This document shows, piece by piece, positions 40,301-51,166 of a DNA stretch of 64,000 nucleotides. The DNA comes from Euwallacea fornicatus (Eukaryota; Arthropoda; Insecta; Coleoptera; Curculionidae): positions 4,898,001-4,962,000 of the forward strand of contig NC_089553.1 in assembly GCF_040115645.1 (NCBI RefSeq), read 5' to 3'. Positions within the stretch are counted from its first letter, which is position 1. Every line of letters begins with the position of its first letter. The notes beneath the pieces are model-generated. The model saw only the letters and a program-made list of their open reading frames with translations. It had not been told where the DNA came from and made no database searches. The translations under genes and the position numbers were made by a program.

Positions 40301-40761
40301 CTATTTGGTTTTTTGCCAAAAACTTTCTAGCTTGCACCAACTCTACTTATTTAATACTCTACTAAAAAGCATTATTTTGCCTAATTACAAGATTTAAATG
40401 TTATTATTACTGGGTGGTGTAATTTATATCAAATTGAGCATATTTTTATGTCAGTAACTTGCCTAAAACTGGTTATAAATCACTCTTTTGAGGCAAATTC
40501 ATATGTTTAATAAAGAGGATCGTGGATGCGAAAACCAAGAAAAATTATGAAGTAATATGATAATTCGGTATTTTAACCAAGAATATCTATACACCCAAAT
40601 ATAAACTATTTATTAAGGATAAACATTTACAATAAATTCGTATGTTGGTCAGTCAGTATATTTCTATTTACAATATAGCTTTAAAGCAGAGAAAATCATA
40701 GTCCATGATCAACTACATCAAATTTAAAATTCTCACAACATTTACGTCTTAAATAATTTCT

Positions 40762-40767
40762 TTTATT
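40762..40767 (-). other. Probable poly(A) signal of GPA2
   Basis: AATAAA on the minus strand, about 105 bases after the GPA2 stop codon. Confidence 0.45.
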
Positions 40768-40871
40768 ATCCTTCTTAATATAACCAAAACTAGCAATAGT
40801 AGGCCTAACGAAATCATCAAAAAATAGCAAGCAAACCCAACATGGTAGATATCATCGAATCTGGGTCTGCA

Positions 40872-41326
40872 TTAGTCCTTCTTGCAATGGAAACAGTCGC
40901 ATTTTACTGCACTTTTGAAAATGAAACTGCGAATGCCCTCTTTGCATAGAACTCTGACTTCTATGGGCTCAGTTTCCATGATGTTGCAGCATTCTCCTAC
41001 AGACGTTACTGGCTGGCTAATTTCAGTGTTTTGGGGGTCAGACGGTATGGCCCAACTCTCGCAGAAGCCCCTGCAAGCGTTTGTAGTGATTTCGAACGAA
41101 ACACAATCCCGGGGGTTCACCGTTCTCGTGTGCCCTTAAATAAAAATTAAATAAAAAAAAAGAAAAAAAATATTTAATTAAAAAGAAACAATGGCAGTTT
41201 CGATAATTACTCACCAACTTTGTGGCAGCCCGGTCTCTGCCAGTCTACATCTCTATGAGCAAATGAAACAATAATTTGATTTGAGGAAAATGTGATAATT
41301 AAAAACAAAAAATAGTAATCCAGCAT
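40872..41326 (-). CDS. Gpa2: Glycoprotein hormone alpha-2 (GPA2), thyrostimulin-like alpha subunit
   Basis: Two coding exons on the minus strand, 41326-41215 and 41134-40872, joined in phase 1; 124 residues. Residues 1 to about 25 are a signal peptide (MLDYYFLFLIITFSS start). The mature chain starts near the conserved PGCHKVGHTR segment. It has ten cysteines in the GPA2 order: GC, DC, ACRGFC, ECC, LC, CDCFHC. The ACRGFCESWAIPS block and the SVGECC block are diagnostic of GPA2 and distinguish it from DAN/bursicon-type cystine knots. No N-glycosylation site is obvious in the knot, unlike vertebrate alpha chains. The partner GPB5 lies 5.3 kb away in convergent orientation. A non-coding first exon is predicted just upstream. 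Confidence 0.93.
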
Positions 41327-41384
41327 TCTGCAAAAATAACTTTAATCAGTTGATTGGCTGTGTTCGGAAAATAGGGAAACTTAC

Positions 41385-41470
41385 GTAGCTGGGTGTAAGC
41401 GACGGGAGTGTAGCTGAGTTTTCGCCGTCACAATCTTGAATGAAACTTTCAATTCGCTCCTGAGTTTTGC
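41385..41470 (-). other. Probable 5' non-coding exon of GPA2
   Basis: On the minus strand a good donor (CTAC|GTAAGT, exon end at 41385) is followed 57 bases later by the acceptor TTTTTGCAG|A directly before the GPA2 ATG (exon start 41327). The exon body is GC-richer than its surroundings. Its 5' limit is a guess. This arrangement explains why the coding exon starts one base before the ATG. Confidence 0.55.
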
Positions 41471-43184
41471 CCTCTTTTTCTATTCATCCCCTCTTTAAAC
41501 AATATCGCAACCCCCGTGACGGTTACACGTTAAAGACTCGTTTGAGCCCACGGGTCATAAATGCATTTCCATTGGCGACACCTCTCAAGAATAAATTTGT
41601 TTTACGGTCTTTTTTTCTCAGAAAACTCATTTTTACACTAAGTTTAATACAAGAACGGGGCGAATTTGCAAATTTATGAATTAATGAAGATTTGGAGACC
41701 CATGGGGAGGAATATTGGTTCCGGATTCTAAGAAAAACGCGTATCTGTCGCCCATTGTGTCGTTATATCGAATTAATTCAGGTCATTGCCTATCTTATTT
41801 TTTAATCAGGAAAAAAGTCAGAAATTGTTATATTAATCACATAAATCCCATAAAGTGTCACTTTTAAATCACGCAGCCATCAGCACTATAAATTATACAT
41901 GCAACAATACACAGGGTCGTCTACAAAAGTTTTAATTCCTAATTAATTAAAAAAAATTTGGATCTTTCAGATAATTATTAAAATTCATCAAAACCGTTTT
42001 ATATAAAATTTTTATGTAGAAATCAACTCTACAACTTGGCCCTTATACGCGTCATTACAACGCTCTGAGGGGGTTGCTCTCCCTCAAAAATTTAAAATGG
42101 CACTAGGAATCATATAACACTTAAAACTAAACTCCAAAACTACATCGGAGTCCATATCACTTTAACCAACCAAAAAATACTAGTTTCTCATTTGGTAATA
42201 TGACTTCTTTGATATTGGAAAACGTGTATCTTTAAATTGCGAATTTTTTAAATTATTTTCAATATAAGTGTTTACAAGCTTTCGGGACTATTGAGTAAAT
42301 AGAGGTGCTGGATGAAATGAAATAAGATTTAAAAAAACAGTTGAAAAATATAATAAATAATATAATGAAAGCTAACCTAACCTAACCATAGCTCAACCCA
42401 CCATATAAGTCGTTGACAAATTTGAATTTCTCATCCCAATAACCCGCGAATACGAAAATTCACAAAATTAGCTGTAAAAGATTGAAAGATATCAAAGAAT
42501 TTGTGATTTATATTTCCAACTTTGATACCCCATATTTTGAAAATTAAACAAGTTAATACACATGTTTGTCAAAACTTTCCACCTTAAAACTATTCGAAAA
42601 ATCACCCTGTGGAATATCGGACACTTATTCAGTAACGTTCTATAAACTTAATTATTTGAAATCCAGTTTAATTATCACGAAAATCTCCAGACTTTACAAC
42701 TATTGACTAGTTCTTTTCGGCAAAATTTACACATCAAGAACCATGAAGAGAAGGATACAGAAGTGAATAGTCACTCTAGAGTATATTGTTTAAAACTTTT
42801 CTAGTACCAGTAGATCATTTTTGCATTATTTGATTTGACACTGAGTAGACTGTCACCCGACCAATAATGTCTATCCACTTTCAGATTTTTTTTAATTAAA
42901 AATTCGGAAGGGCTAACCTGAACTAAAATAAAAACTTGTATACACGATTTGTGTCAATGCGAAACATTTCATTTGTCGATTGAAATCGGTGAAAATGTTT
43001 TTTTGTCATGCAGACAAATTTTACTTACAGATTTCACATCCCCATTCAGTTGAAAAAATGTACAGCCAAGAGAGTTAAAGGAACATCAATTCCTTCCGTC
43101 CAATTTAGCACAATTGCGTCCTTCCATTTTAAAGTACCAGAAGATTTTCATCACGTGCATGTACCTTTGATCTATAATTATACA
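41471..43184. other. Intergenic region upstream of GPA2
   Basis: About 1.7 kb, likely to include the GPA2 promoter. An open frame of 145 codons at 43008-43445 runs into the transposon at 43,185 and resembles no protein. Isolated CACAGGGTCG (about 41931) and CACCCTGTGG (about 42604) motifs do not pair into an element. Nothing else was seen. Confidence 0.45.
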
Positions 43185-44118
43185 GGATGTTTCCAAAAAT
43201 ATGGTCAATATTCTGGAAATAAAACTTTTTCGTCCAAAGATTGTACTTATAAATTGATTTTCAATTTACCTCTACGGAAATATAGTTCTTCAAAATTTGA
43301 TGACAAAAATGTTATTTTCTTAATAAATTTTGGATTCCTTGTGTATAATACCAAGATTAATAAGGTAGGACCTCACAATTCTTTCTATATTTTCAGGGAG
43401 GCGGTGGGAAGGCTACTCTCAACTTTTTTATCCTTAAACTTTTAAGGCCTTTGGTTTTTTTTACCTGTTATATGGTTTGTTAGATTTCTGATGCACCTAA
43501 GGAAAAAAAAGTATTCTTGGTCGATGTACGTAAAACGAACCATTTTACAGAAAAACACTATTTTGTCAAAAGATGTATTTTACAAAAATCAAATTTTTCA
43601 AACAAAAATTCAAAAATGTTGAGAAACAAAAATGATTTTTCATCGTGATTCGACATAAACGCCATTAACTCTCATATATTCTTGATTCCAATGTATGGAA
43701 GACTATTACACTCTCCCTAATACCTCGACGTTATTTCTTAATTGATAACAATGAAAATAATTTTTTTTTAATAATTATTCTCTGGTCTCTACCAAAGTAG
43801 CATATATTAAACCTTCTAAATGTCACCATAAGTAAAAGTCCAAAGAATTTAGATCTAGAGAGTGAGGCTGCCAAGTAACAGGACCTCTACAACGTATGCA
43901 CTTATTTGGAAAAACATTGTGTATATTCTATTATTAATAAATAATGACTTTTAAAATTGAAGTTTGTCAGCAAAAGAAAAAGAAAACATGAAAAAATATC
44001 TTTATTATATATATATTATCTTATCTATCTATATCTTAAAATCAATTTATAAGCATAAGTACAATCTTTTGACGAGAAATTTTCATTTCCGGAAATTCAC
44101 ATTCTTGGAAACATCCTG
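43185..44118 (-). mobile_element. Tc1/mariner-superfamily element, about 934 bp, TIR CAGGATGTTTCCAA
   Basis: Left end CAGGATGTTTCCAAAAATAT; inverted right end CAGGATGTTTCCAAGAATGT. The arms share further blocks (AAGATTGTACTTAT, ATAAATTGATTTT) over about 110 bp, and TA flanks both sides (43183-43184 and 44119-44120). A degraded transposase fragment lies inside on the minus strand. The TIR differs from that of the 20,569 element, so this is a second family. It ends about 110 bases from the stop codon of the carrier gene. Confidence 0.85.
43640..43925 (-). pseudogene. Mariner-like transposase relic (C-terminal part)
   Basis: On the minus strand from about 43922 one reads FPNK, then RGPVTWQPHSLDLNSLDFYLW. 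This is the family block RGPVxWPPRSPDLTPLDFFLWG with the third catalytic Asp, followed by a stop in place of Gly. A NGVYVESR-like end follows near 43660. The N-terminal two-thirds are absent. Non-functional. Confidence 0.75.
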
Positions 44119-44226
44119 TATATAATATTTTAAAATTATGGATAACTGATATAAAACCAGAGATTCTTGCCAATTTATTTATTAAAAATATATTAATGAA
44201 AACATATTTTTATAAATTTAAATAAA

Positions 44227-45382
44227 TTATAAAATTGCGATTAAAGCTTGTTCCACTGAATTTAGAACTACTACATCAATATATGCAGTCAAAAGCAATT
44301 CGCTGTGATTCAGTATGGTTTCAGGAGAAATTGTAAAGTTGTTGAAGAAATTCATTGACCAGGTTACAACTGTGAAGGTTACAGCATTGACTGGAAAAGC
44401 TCTGATTACTGTAGGCCATATCCCCTTGAACAAACAGGAAACACCATCTCCTTTTACGCTTTTTGTTAGACAATCGTAAACATTTGCGTATTTTGTAACA
44501 GAAATTCCATCGGTCTGAAGCCGAGTTTTTATCACATCAACTGGATATGGAATTACCCAAGAAGTCACTCCTGGAAACAAGCCTGAGTTAATCCGAACCA
44601 ATCTAAACAAACCTAGACTGACCTGCCAAGCCTCCTCCCAAAAGCATATTAAATGTAGATATTGGCAAATCGTCGTTCCTTCTTGTTATTAACTCAAAAG
44701 TAATAAAGTAGCTTGAGAAAGCTGGAACATCTCTTAATATAGTCAGGCTCAGTCCTTTATAGATACCCCTCAACCCTTTTTTTCGATATATAGATTTCAA
44801 GCAATCTAGTGGATCTTTGCTCGAAGTTTTCCCTACCTAAAATACCGCTTTAAAGTTGATATTAATTTAAATAGCAATAATCTAGTACCTGCATCACAGA
44901 CTTGGCAAGTTCCATGGGGCTACAGATGAAGCTCTGAATGAATCCAGAAGCGGCGCCGGCATACGCATGCGCTAGCAAGCAGTCTGGGTTAGGCATGATT
45001 TTTTGCGTGTTTCTATAAACTCCGAATACTACGGCGTTTATGCCAGCTACACCTATAAAAATATTCTAGATGGGCTCATTGAATCCAAGCTTGGTTATAC
45101 TTTACCTGCCAACGGGCTGCTCACTCCTCTGTAGATACCACGGAAACCTTGAGTACCAACTATAGATTTCAGGCAATGTAAGGTGCCCTTGTACCGAGGG
45201 TTCTTGGCATCTTGCGTTTGTAAGCAAACTTTAACGGTGTCTAAGGGGTGGCCAACAATTACCCCAGCACAACCTACGGACTTTACTTATTTAAAACATG
45301 GCCAAAGGGTATTGACGAAATATCTGAGATGTAATTGACTCTTCATACCTCCTAAACATCCAGCGATAAAATCAAGAGCCAT
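44227..45382 (-). CDS. Mitochondrial carrier, SLC25A29-like (basic amino acid/acylcarnitine branch)
   Basis: Inner-membrane solute carrier. Five minus-strand exons: 45382-45349, 45273-45106, 45052-44889, 44836-44623, 44570-44227; 307 residues, phases consistent. It has three tandem repeats of about 100 residues, each with the PX(D/E)XX(K/R) signature: PLDTVK (21-26), PMELAK (113-118), PVDVIK (203-208). The start MALDFIAGCLGG and the phrase GHPLDTVK match SLC25A29 (mitochondrial arginine/lysine transporter) closely; SLC25A45/47/48 and SLC25A20 are the nearest alternatives, and the substrate cannot be fixed from sequence alone. The second-repeat motif PMELAK and the RAFPVNA block in repeat 3 also fit SLC25A29. 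Minus-strand AATAAA signals lie at 44174-44183. The start codon is overlapped by an upstream ORF. A transposon sits 110 bases downstream. Confidence 0.87.
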
Positions 45383-45512
45383 TTCCAGGGCTTTCGATAT
45401 GATAAACGTCTACGAAGGTGATAATCTTCAAAGTAGCAGAGTTGAATCTTTCAACGAAGCGAGGGATCTCGTAGGCTTTCAGATGGACCTGGATTGATGA
45501 TTCTGGCTCCAT
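45372..45512 (-). CDS. Upstream ORF of 46 codons overlapping the carrier start codon
   Basis: On the minus strand an ATG at 45512-45510 opens a frame of 46 residues. It ends with TGA at 45374-45372, 11 bases inside the carrier gene, in a different frame. It begins MEPESSIQVHLKAYEIPRF and ends HIESPGNGS. Its third codon positions are rich in C and G compared with the surrounding AT-rich DNA, which suggests protein coding. An acceptor-like TTTCAG precedes it by about 20 bases. I do not recognise the peptide. It may be a regulatory uORF, a small protein of a dicistronic mRNA, or the end of an exon of an alternative N-terminus. Confidence 0.45.
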   Translation of the reverse strand: MEPESSIQVHLKAYEIPRFVERFNSATLKIITFVDVYHIESPGNGS

Positions 45513-45691
45513 GTACTGTTTTAAATTTATCTGAAATGAGTGAATTCACCAACTACTTTTTGAACGTTATCGGTTTAGAACCGGAAATCAATTAAATGAA
45601 AGTTCATTAAAATCCAACAACAAGGTGTAACGGAAGTCCATAGTGTTTCTACTTATGGCCAGTGACTACTAGTGAATTTATATAGGCGTGT

Positions 45692-45807
45692 GCTAAATTA
45701 AGTTAAATTGATTGGTAAACGTCAAATTAAGTTAACTTAAATGTTGAACGTTAAATTAAGGTAAATTGAATGGTGTTTGTTAAATTAAATTAAATTAAAT
45801 TAAATAT
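45692..45807. repeat. 29-bp tandem repeat, four units
   Basis: Units start at 45692, 45721, 45750 and 45779, each 29 bases long and beginning G(C/T)(T/C)AAATTAAG or a close variant. The last unit has slipped into pure AAATT repeats. It lies 180-300 bases upstream of the uORF/carrier start, so probably in its promoter or 5' UTR region. Confidence 0.8.
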
Positions 45808-47144
45808 AAAAATTTTACGTACTTGTTTGTTGTTCGCTTCTCGACCTATTGCCTAACACCAACTGTTACTGATACTACATGCTTTCCCATGAAGTAATTA
45901 ATCTCAAAGACAATGCGACCTTCCTGTAGATAGCAACTAGAGATATTTTTCTAGTAATGCACGGAAAACTTCCATAGCAAATAAAAAAAAAAAAGGCTAA
46001 ATGAAACAAGGAACTCATATAATTATCTTTTATTGAAGAAATTATCACATGTGTACAGATATTACTGGCGATAGGCATAAAGGTTAAGGAAAGTAAATCT
46101 AGTGAGGGTTTTAAATTATATTAGTGAAGGTTGCGAGTGATTTTCTAAATGACGATTGAACGACTAATGATATAGAAACCAAATGACAAGACAAACAAAC
46201 AATTATCAAGACAAAATCCCTTCAAACGTGATCACTAACCGTATGAGCCTCATTTTTTGCTCCTCCTCATTCTCAACGGCACCTACCACATAGCTAACCT
46301 TCTTCGGCTGAATAAATTTGAAGATAATTTTTTCATGACGATATAATATATAGTTGAATGTTTGTATTATCGAGTTCATTAGTTTATCAGAAATTACAAA
46401 AGCGTAAGTGAATGGCATTAATGCTTGTATTGACTAAGGAAATATTACATTTAAAGCTTTTTTCGAAAAACTTTATGGATAACTAATGCATAAAGAAAAG
46501 CTGCAATTAAAAAACGTTATTAAAGAAATTAGGAAAATATTATAAACACTCAATCGTGCAGGTTCAATGGCGACTCTATTTGAACCAGGATTTTAGCGCA
46601 CTAATTTGTTATGATCAATGCATAACTCACCTAATATGGTAGCTCACACTCTTCAAATTTCTCAGCACTTCCATCAAGAGACCTATCACAATGTGTCTTT
46701 TTGTTTTTTTGGCTTTATTATCACAGAGTTCAATATGAACTAAGAATACAGAAGACCGACAACTTTTGAGAATCTTAGGAAATGCAATATCAGCAACTAA
46801 ATGTTCTTATCGGCCAGCAAAGGTCAGTTCGGATTACGTTAAGATATCGTGTTTTTGTTTAATTTTGCAATTATTGATTTATTTGGGTGGTTAATGTGCG
46901 CTACAACTGATAAAATGTTAGTGACATTAAGTGCAATGGATTTTTACATTGCTGTAACTTGGAGATTTTTTTTGGCGTTGACTGCGGCACAATGACCAGT
47001 GTGGGAATCTCGGATAAGTTGGAGGGGTAAATTTGAGCAAATTGGCAATAATTATGATTTAAAATTAAAAGGCGAAGTTCAGAAACCCGGAATGACCACA
47101 ACAATGTGATTTTTTTAGTTACTTTTTATGCAGGATGTTATTCA
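45808..47144. other. Intergenic between the carrier gene and a TIR element
   Basis: About 1.3 kb with no recognisable gene. Short open frames on the minus strand (45875-46078, 46206-46418, 46901-47104) show no protein-like features. The region may hold the promoter of the carrier gene. Confidence 0.45.
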
Positions 47145-47940
47145 AGTACATCGCCAAACCTCCACTGGTGATTCTTTCAGTCATTTTAAGACGAAAAATT
47201 TAAATAGCAATGCTTCGTTTTCAAGATACAGGGTGTTAATTTTTTTTAATTTGCTACCTAAAAAAACTCTTAAATAACAAAAAGATGTTAACTAATCTGA
47301 TATTAAAAAAATTTTCAAGTTAGAATTTGTTGGTATCGTTTTTCTAGAAGCGTGCGCCAAGGTAATACCTGAAAAAAAATGAGCGCTTTATTAAAATTAC
47401 GCTTAAACAAATGGTACGCATTTTTTTAATTAAAAAAAAAAAAAACATTTAATAAGTAAAACGAAATTTACAATATTTGCTGAAAATGTTCTACTTCAAC
47501 TTCATTGCAAGCATTAGCTCGTTTTAACATCAATTGTCGAAGATGTCGATCTATTTTCTAGGTTTATTTTATCTAAAAAATGAATCTCGTATCCGTTGGA
47601 TTAATCTTTCTTCAGTGTTAACCGCAGTTCTATAAACTAAGGACTTTGCATGCCACTAAAAGAAAAAATCAAACATATTTGAGTCCTATAACTTGGATAG
47701 CCAACACTGTATTTAATGCAAAAAATATATATAACAATTTTAAAAAAGGCAGTGGCGCATAAATAACAATAAATAACACTGCCAAAAAAATTGTCTAAAG
47801 GATTTTAAAGATTTCTACGAAAAAATAATTTTTTAGGAAATGGTTGACACCCTATATCTTGAAAACGAAGCATGATTAGACCAACGTATGTTCAAAAAAA
47901 CTTTTTTTATTATTTTAATCTCTAGAATCACTTTCCAAAA
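47145..47940. mobile_element. Putative TIR element of about 0.8 kb
   Basis: Left arm block TGCTTCGTTTTCAAGATACA-GGGTGT (about 47211-47236) recurs inverted at about 47840-47875 (TGCTTCGTTTTCAAGATATA-GGGTGT). Weaker inverted similarity extends outward to a GTGATTCT block on both sides. The interior is AT-rich and non-coding. True ends and target duplication could not be fixed. Confidence 0.5.
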
Positions 47941-49118
47941 TATTTCCATATTAACTCCGGATAATTTTAATATTGCAAAATATTATCTGAAATTTTTGGA
48001 TAAATATCGACTTTTAATAGAATAAATAGAATGGTTCAAATTGGGCCTAAATGTATAATAACAATGTAACAAACAAAAACAGTAATGGTTCAATATGAAA
48101 AGGTGGAGTGATTTAATCGGCCAGTTTACTGCAGTTTTGTAAACGAGTATCAAGTTTTTTAGTTATTTTCAAAAACTAAAAAGTCGAGTAGTAAAAATTA
48201 TCAAATTTGAGAATTCAACATATTTCTCAAATATGCAAAAACATTTTTAGAGCCACTTTTGCGAGTTATGAGGATTGAATTTCCTGTTACGACGTTTTGC
48301 CTTTGAGATGTCAGCATCAACTGTTTGATTTTGATACGCGTGGTTGTCATGGAAATGTTTAGACGTTCTCGGGAATTAGCGGCTTGCTGTACATAATAAT
48401 ATTACACAACAATATGAAGGCTCCTTGCCCAACCCTTGCCTGTAATTTCTGATTTAAGTAGTAAAGAAGCGGAAAAAATTAAAGAGACAGAATAGATAAT
48501 CAGGCATGAAATTAAATCCTTCCTGAGTTATTGGTTGAAAGGCGATGGTCAAAGGTAATGAATAAAATTAGCAAAACAAAGGAAAAAAAAATTTGGCAGT
48601 CAAATATGCTAAAAGTGCTCTCATCTCGTATCAATGCTTGTAGATATATGAAAGTGACACGAAAAATAAGACAGGAACCTGCCTACATTTAGTCGTTCAA
48701 TACTTTTCAGAATATGGACGCCGACGCCGACGCAGCGTTGCATCTCGACGTCGGGATCTGTAAATAGACTATCAACATACCTGGTCTGTGCTCTCTCATC
48801 TGGACCGGCAGAAAAGTGACCCACATATTCTAGAACTTATTTATTCATCATCAACAACATGATCAAATAAATATACAAAGTAGATGTTCTAATTATATCA
48901 ATTATTTCTTACTTAATTCCAAATTTGTTTATTGGCTCTTTACGAACCGACTTTGTTCAGATTAGTTCGGGTTTATTTTGCTGTTTTTATGCTCACCTCA
49001 TTCAACACAAGAATTAGAAATGCCAAGTATGTATTGTTTTAATTTTTATTAATATCTGAGCTAACCTAAAAAATTGTACCCTTTAGGCCGATAAGATTGC
49101 TCAAAACAGCTAAAAGCT
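47941..49118. other. Upstream region of CD98hc
   Basis: About 1.2 kb. A small GC-rich patch at about 48715-48765 contains GACGCC repeats. It could be a 5' UTR exon of CD98hc: it opens a 17-codon upstream ORF from ATG 48717 and has a GT 50 bases on. The coding exon is preceded by an acceptor-like CCCTTTAG at 49079-49086, so a split 5' UTR is likely. No other gene was seen. Confidence 0.4.
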
Positions 49119-51166
49119 ATGGAAAGCTTCCTGCGTGTAGACTCCCATGCTGGTACCTCCTCACCCTCCGGTTCCTTCAATACCGACAACGCAGATGCCT
49201 CCTCAATCTGTCCTCTCATAAATCCCTCACCTCCCACAAACGCATTGGTGGATCCGTTACCGGAACCACCTCAAACCGGGGCGTTCCAGATGGGAGATGA
49301 ACTCGCCGAAAAATTACAGAAAGTGCATGGTTAGTAAAACTCGTTAAAATAAAACAAAGTTAAATAATTAAATGAAATTATGTTTAATTTAATTTTAACT
49401 TATATCATAATAAATTAACTAATAAAAAAAGTAATGTTTCTCTAGAGATTCAAGATGCAGAATCAATATCCTCAGCCTCTTCTTCAGAACAACCAGTTAC
49501 TTCACAACTACTCGACGGAAGCAGCTTCCTTAACATGCCAAATGATGCTGAGGCTGAACCTGAGGTATCCACTGAATACTCTTATTCTTATTCCCCCCAG
49601 TCAGGAAATTAACATAATTCAATTTTACAGGGCGGCAAGCTCACTCCTTTAGAGTTGACTTTCCGCAACCCCACCGAAGATTATTTCTTCATGTGCTGGA
49701 ACTGGCCACTTATACGCAAGTTCTCGTTGTACCTTTACGTATCAGTAATAATAGGTATGGTAGGTCTGGTGACGGGTCTAATATCAACCCTACCCAAGAC
49801 GTGTCATCCCCCCACCCAGTGGTATCAAGGGAAATTATTCTACGAGATATTTCCCGCCAGTTTCCATAGCAGCAACCAAGAAATGGAAGGAGATCTCAAA
49901 GGCATCTCCTTGAAAGCTGACTATATCATGAAGCTTGGAGTGAGGGGGGTGAGACTGAACTCCATTTTCAGATCTCCACATTATCCTGAGGACTTCGAGA
50001 ATGCCACCACCCTCACGGAGATCGATGGAGTTTTGGGCACTTTAGAAGACCTGAAAGGACTAGTGAAACACCTGACATCCAGAAACATGTCGCTAGTACT
50101 AGACTTACCTGTATTTCCGTTTATCCAGAAGTCCTTTCAGAAGACCCTCCCCATCACCGGTATAGCCTTGAAGAATGCTAGTGAGGAGCCGTCGGACTTC
50201 TTCAGTTACAGTTATGAATCGGATCCCATAGAAGAGGCTATGCAGTATTGGTTATTACATGGAGTAGAAGGATTTTACCTCAAAGGCCTGGAAAAGTATG
50301 GGGATAACTTCGACACTGCAAGGCTGTTGAAGAGGTGGAAAAAACTGTTAGGCCCTCACAGAATTCTTATAGTACAAGAAGAAGTAGTAAGTCTGACTCC
50401 CAAAGAGAATTTGCAAGTGGTGCTTGAGAATGTGGATTTAGTTGATGTAAAATTGAACCTAGAAAGAGGGGTTTCCGAGGTGATTGCTCAGATAGATTCT
50501 GTGCAGAACAGTTCGTTGTTTGCCAAACCTGGCGCACCATGGGTTCATTGGTCCATTGGAAACGTTAACTCAAACCGCCTTGCTAATGTCTTAGCTTTTG
50601 GAAATGCAACTTTAGGGGCAACACTACTCCAGATGATGCTTCCAGGCACTCCTTCAATCTTCTATGGAGATGAAATTGGGCTTCATCAAATCCCCGATCC
50701 AGAAGAAGAAAGGCAGGACATTAAGCATCTCCACCAACTAACTATGATGCCATGGCAAGATGAACTAGGTAAAGGGAAAAAGTCTTTGGTTCAGCCATGG
50801 ATTTATGGAGGAGAACCCACAGCTCATTTTGATCAAGTGCATGCAGTGATAAGAATGGTAGAACTTCGTACGAAATCTCCCTCTATTTATATGAACGCAG
50901 TTTATAAGCAGGGAGTAAACAAAGCAAATGCAGAGGTAAAATACACTCAAGAGAACTTTCTGGTGATTCAAAGGTGGTACCCACGTAGGAAATCTTATGT
51001 GGTAGCCAGCAATTTGGGGAACTCTAAAATTTCTGCAGATTTATCTTTACTGCTATATTCAGGGCAGATTATAGTGGGACCCAGGGTTGAGTCGATGTCT
51101 GAATCCATATCATTCAAGGAGGTGAATTTATGGCCTGGAGAATCGGTTGTTATTGTATTGGATTAA
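49119..51166 (+). CDS. CD98hc: CD98 heavy chain-like protein (SLC3A2/rBAT family, amino-acid transporter heavy subunit)
   Basis: Three exons: 49119-49329, 49446-49564, 49631-51166; 621 residues, phases consistent. An in-frame TAA 27 bases upstream fixes the ATG. It is a type II membrane protein. An acidic, Ser/Pro-rich cytoplasmic part (1-140) precedes one helix (about 141-163), then the extracellular PKTCHPP segment. Its Cys168 corresponds to the cysteine that makes the disulfide with LAT-type light chains. An alpha-amylase-like TIM barrel follows (WYQGKLFYEIFPASF, DLKGISLKADYIMKLGVRGVRLN, DLVDVKL, PGTPSIFYGDEIGL) and a C-terminal beta domain. The glycosidase catalytic acids are not conserved (for example GFYLKGLEK replaces the GFRxD nucleophile block), as expected for a chaperone-type subunit without enzyme activity. 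Several N-x-S/T sites are present, such as NAT, NMS and NAS. The ectodomain is one long exon. AATAAA occurs at 51537-51546. Confidence 0.88.

Noticed and set aside
43008..43445. 145-codon plus-strand frame
   Set aside because: It crosses the left TIR of the transposon at 43,185 and has no protein-family features.
48621..48824. 67-codon minus-strand frame with a GC-rich core
   Set aside because: Too short, no partner exon with a credible intron. The GC-rich patch is more likely a promoter or 5' UTR part of CD98hc.
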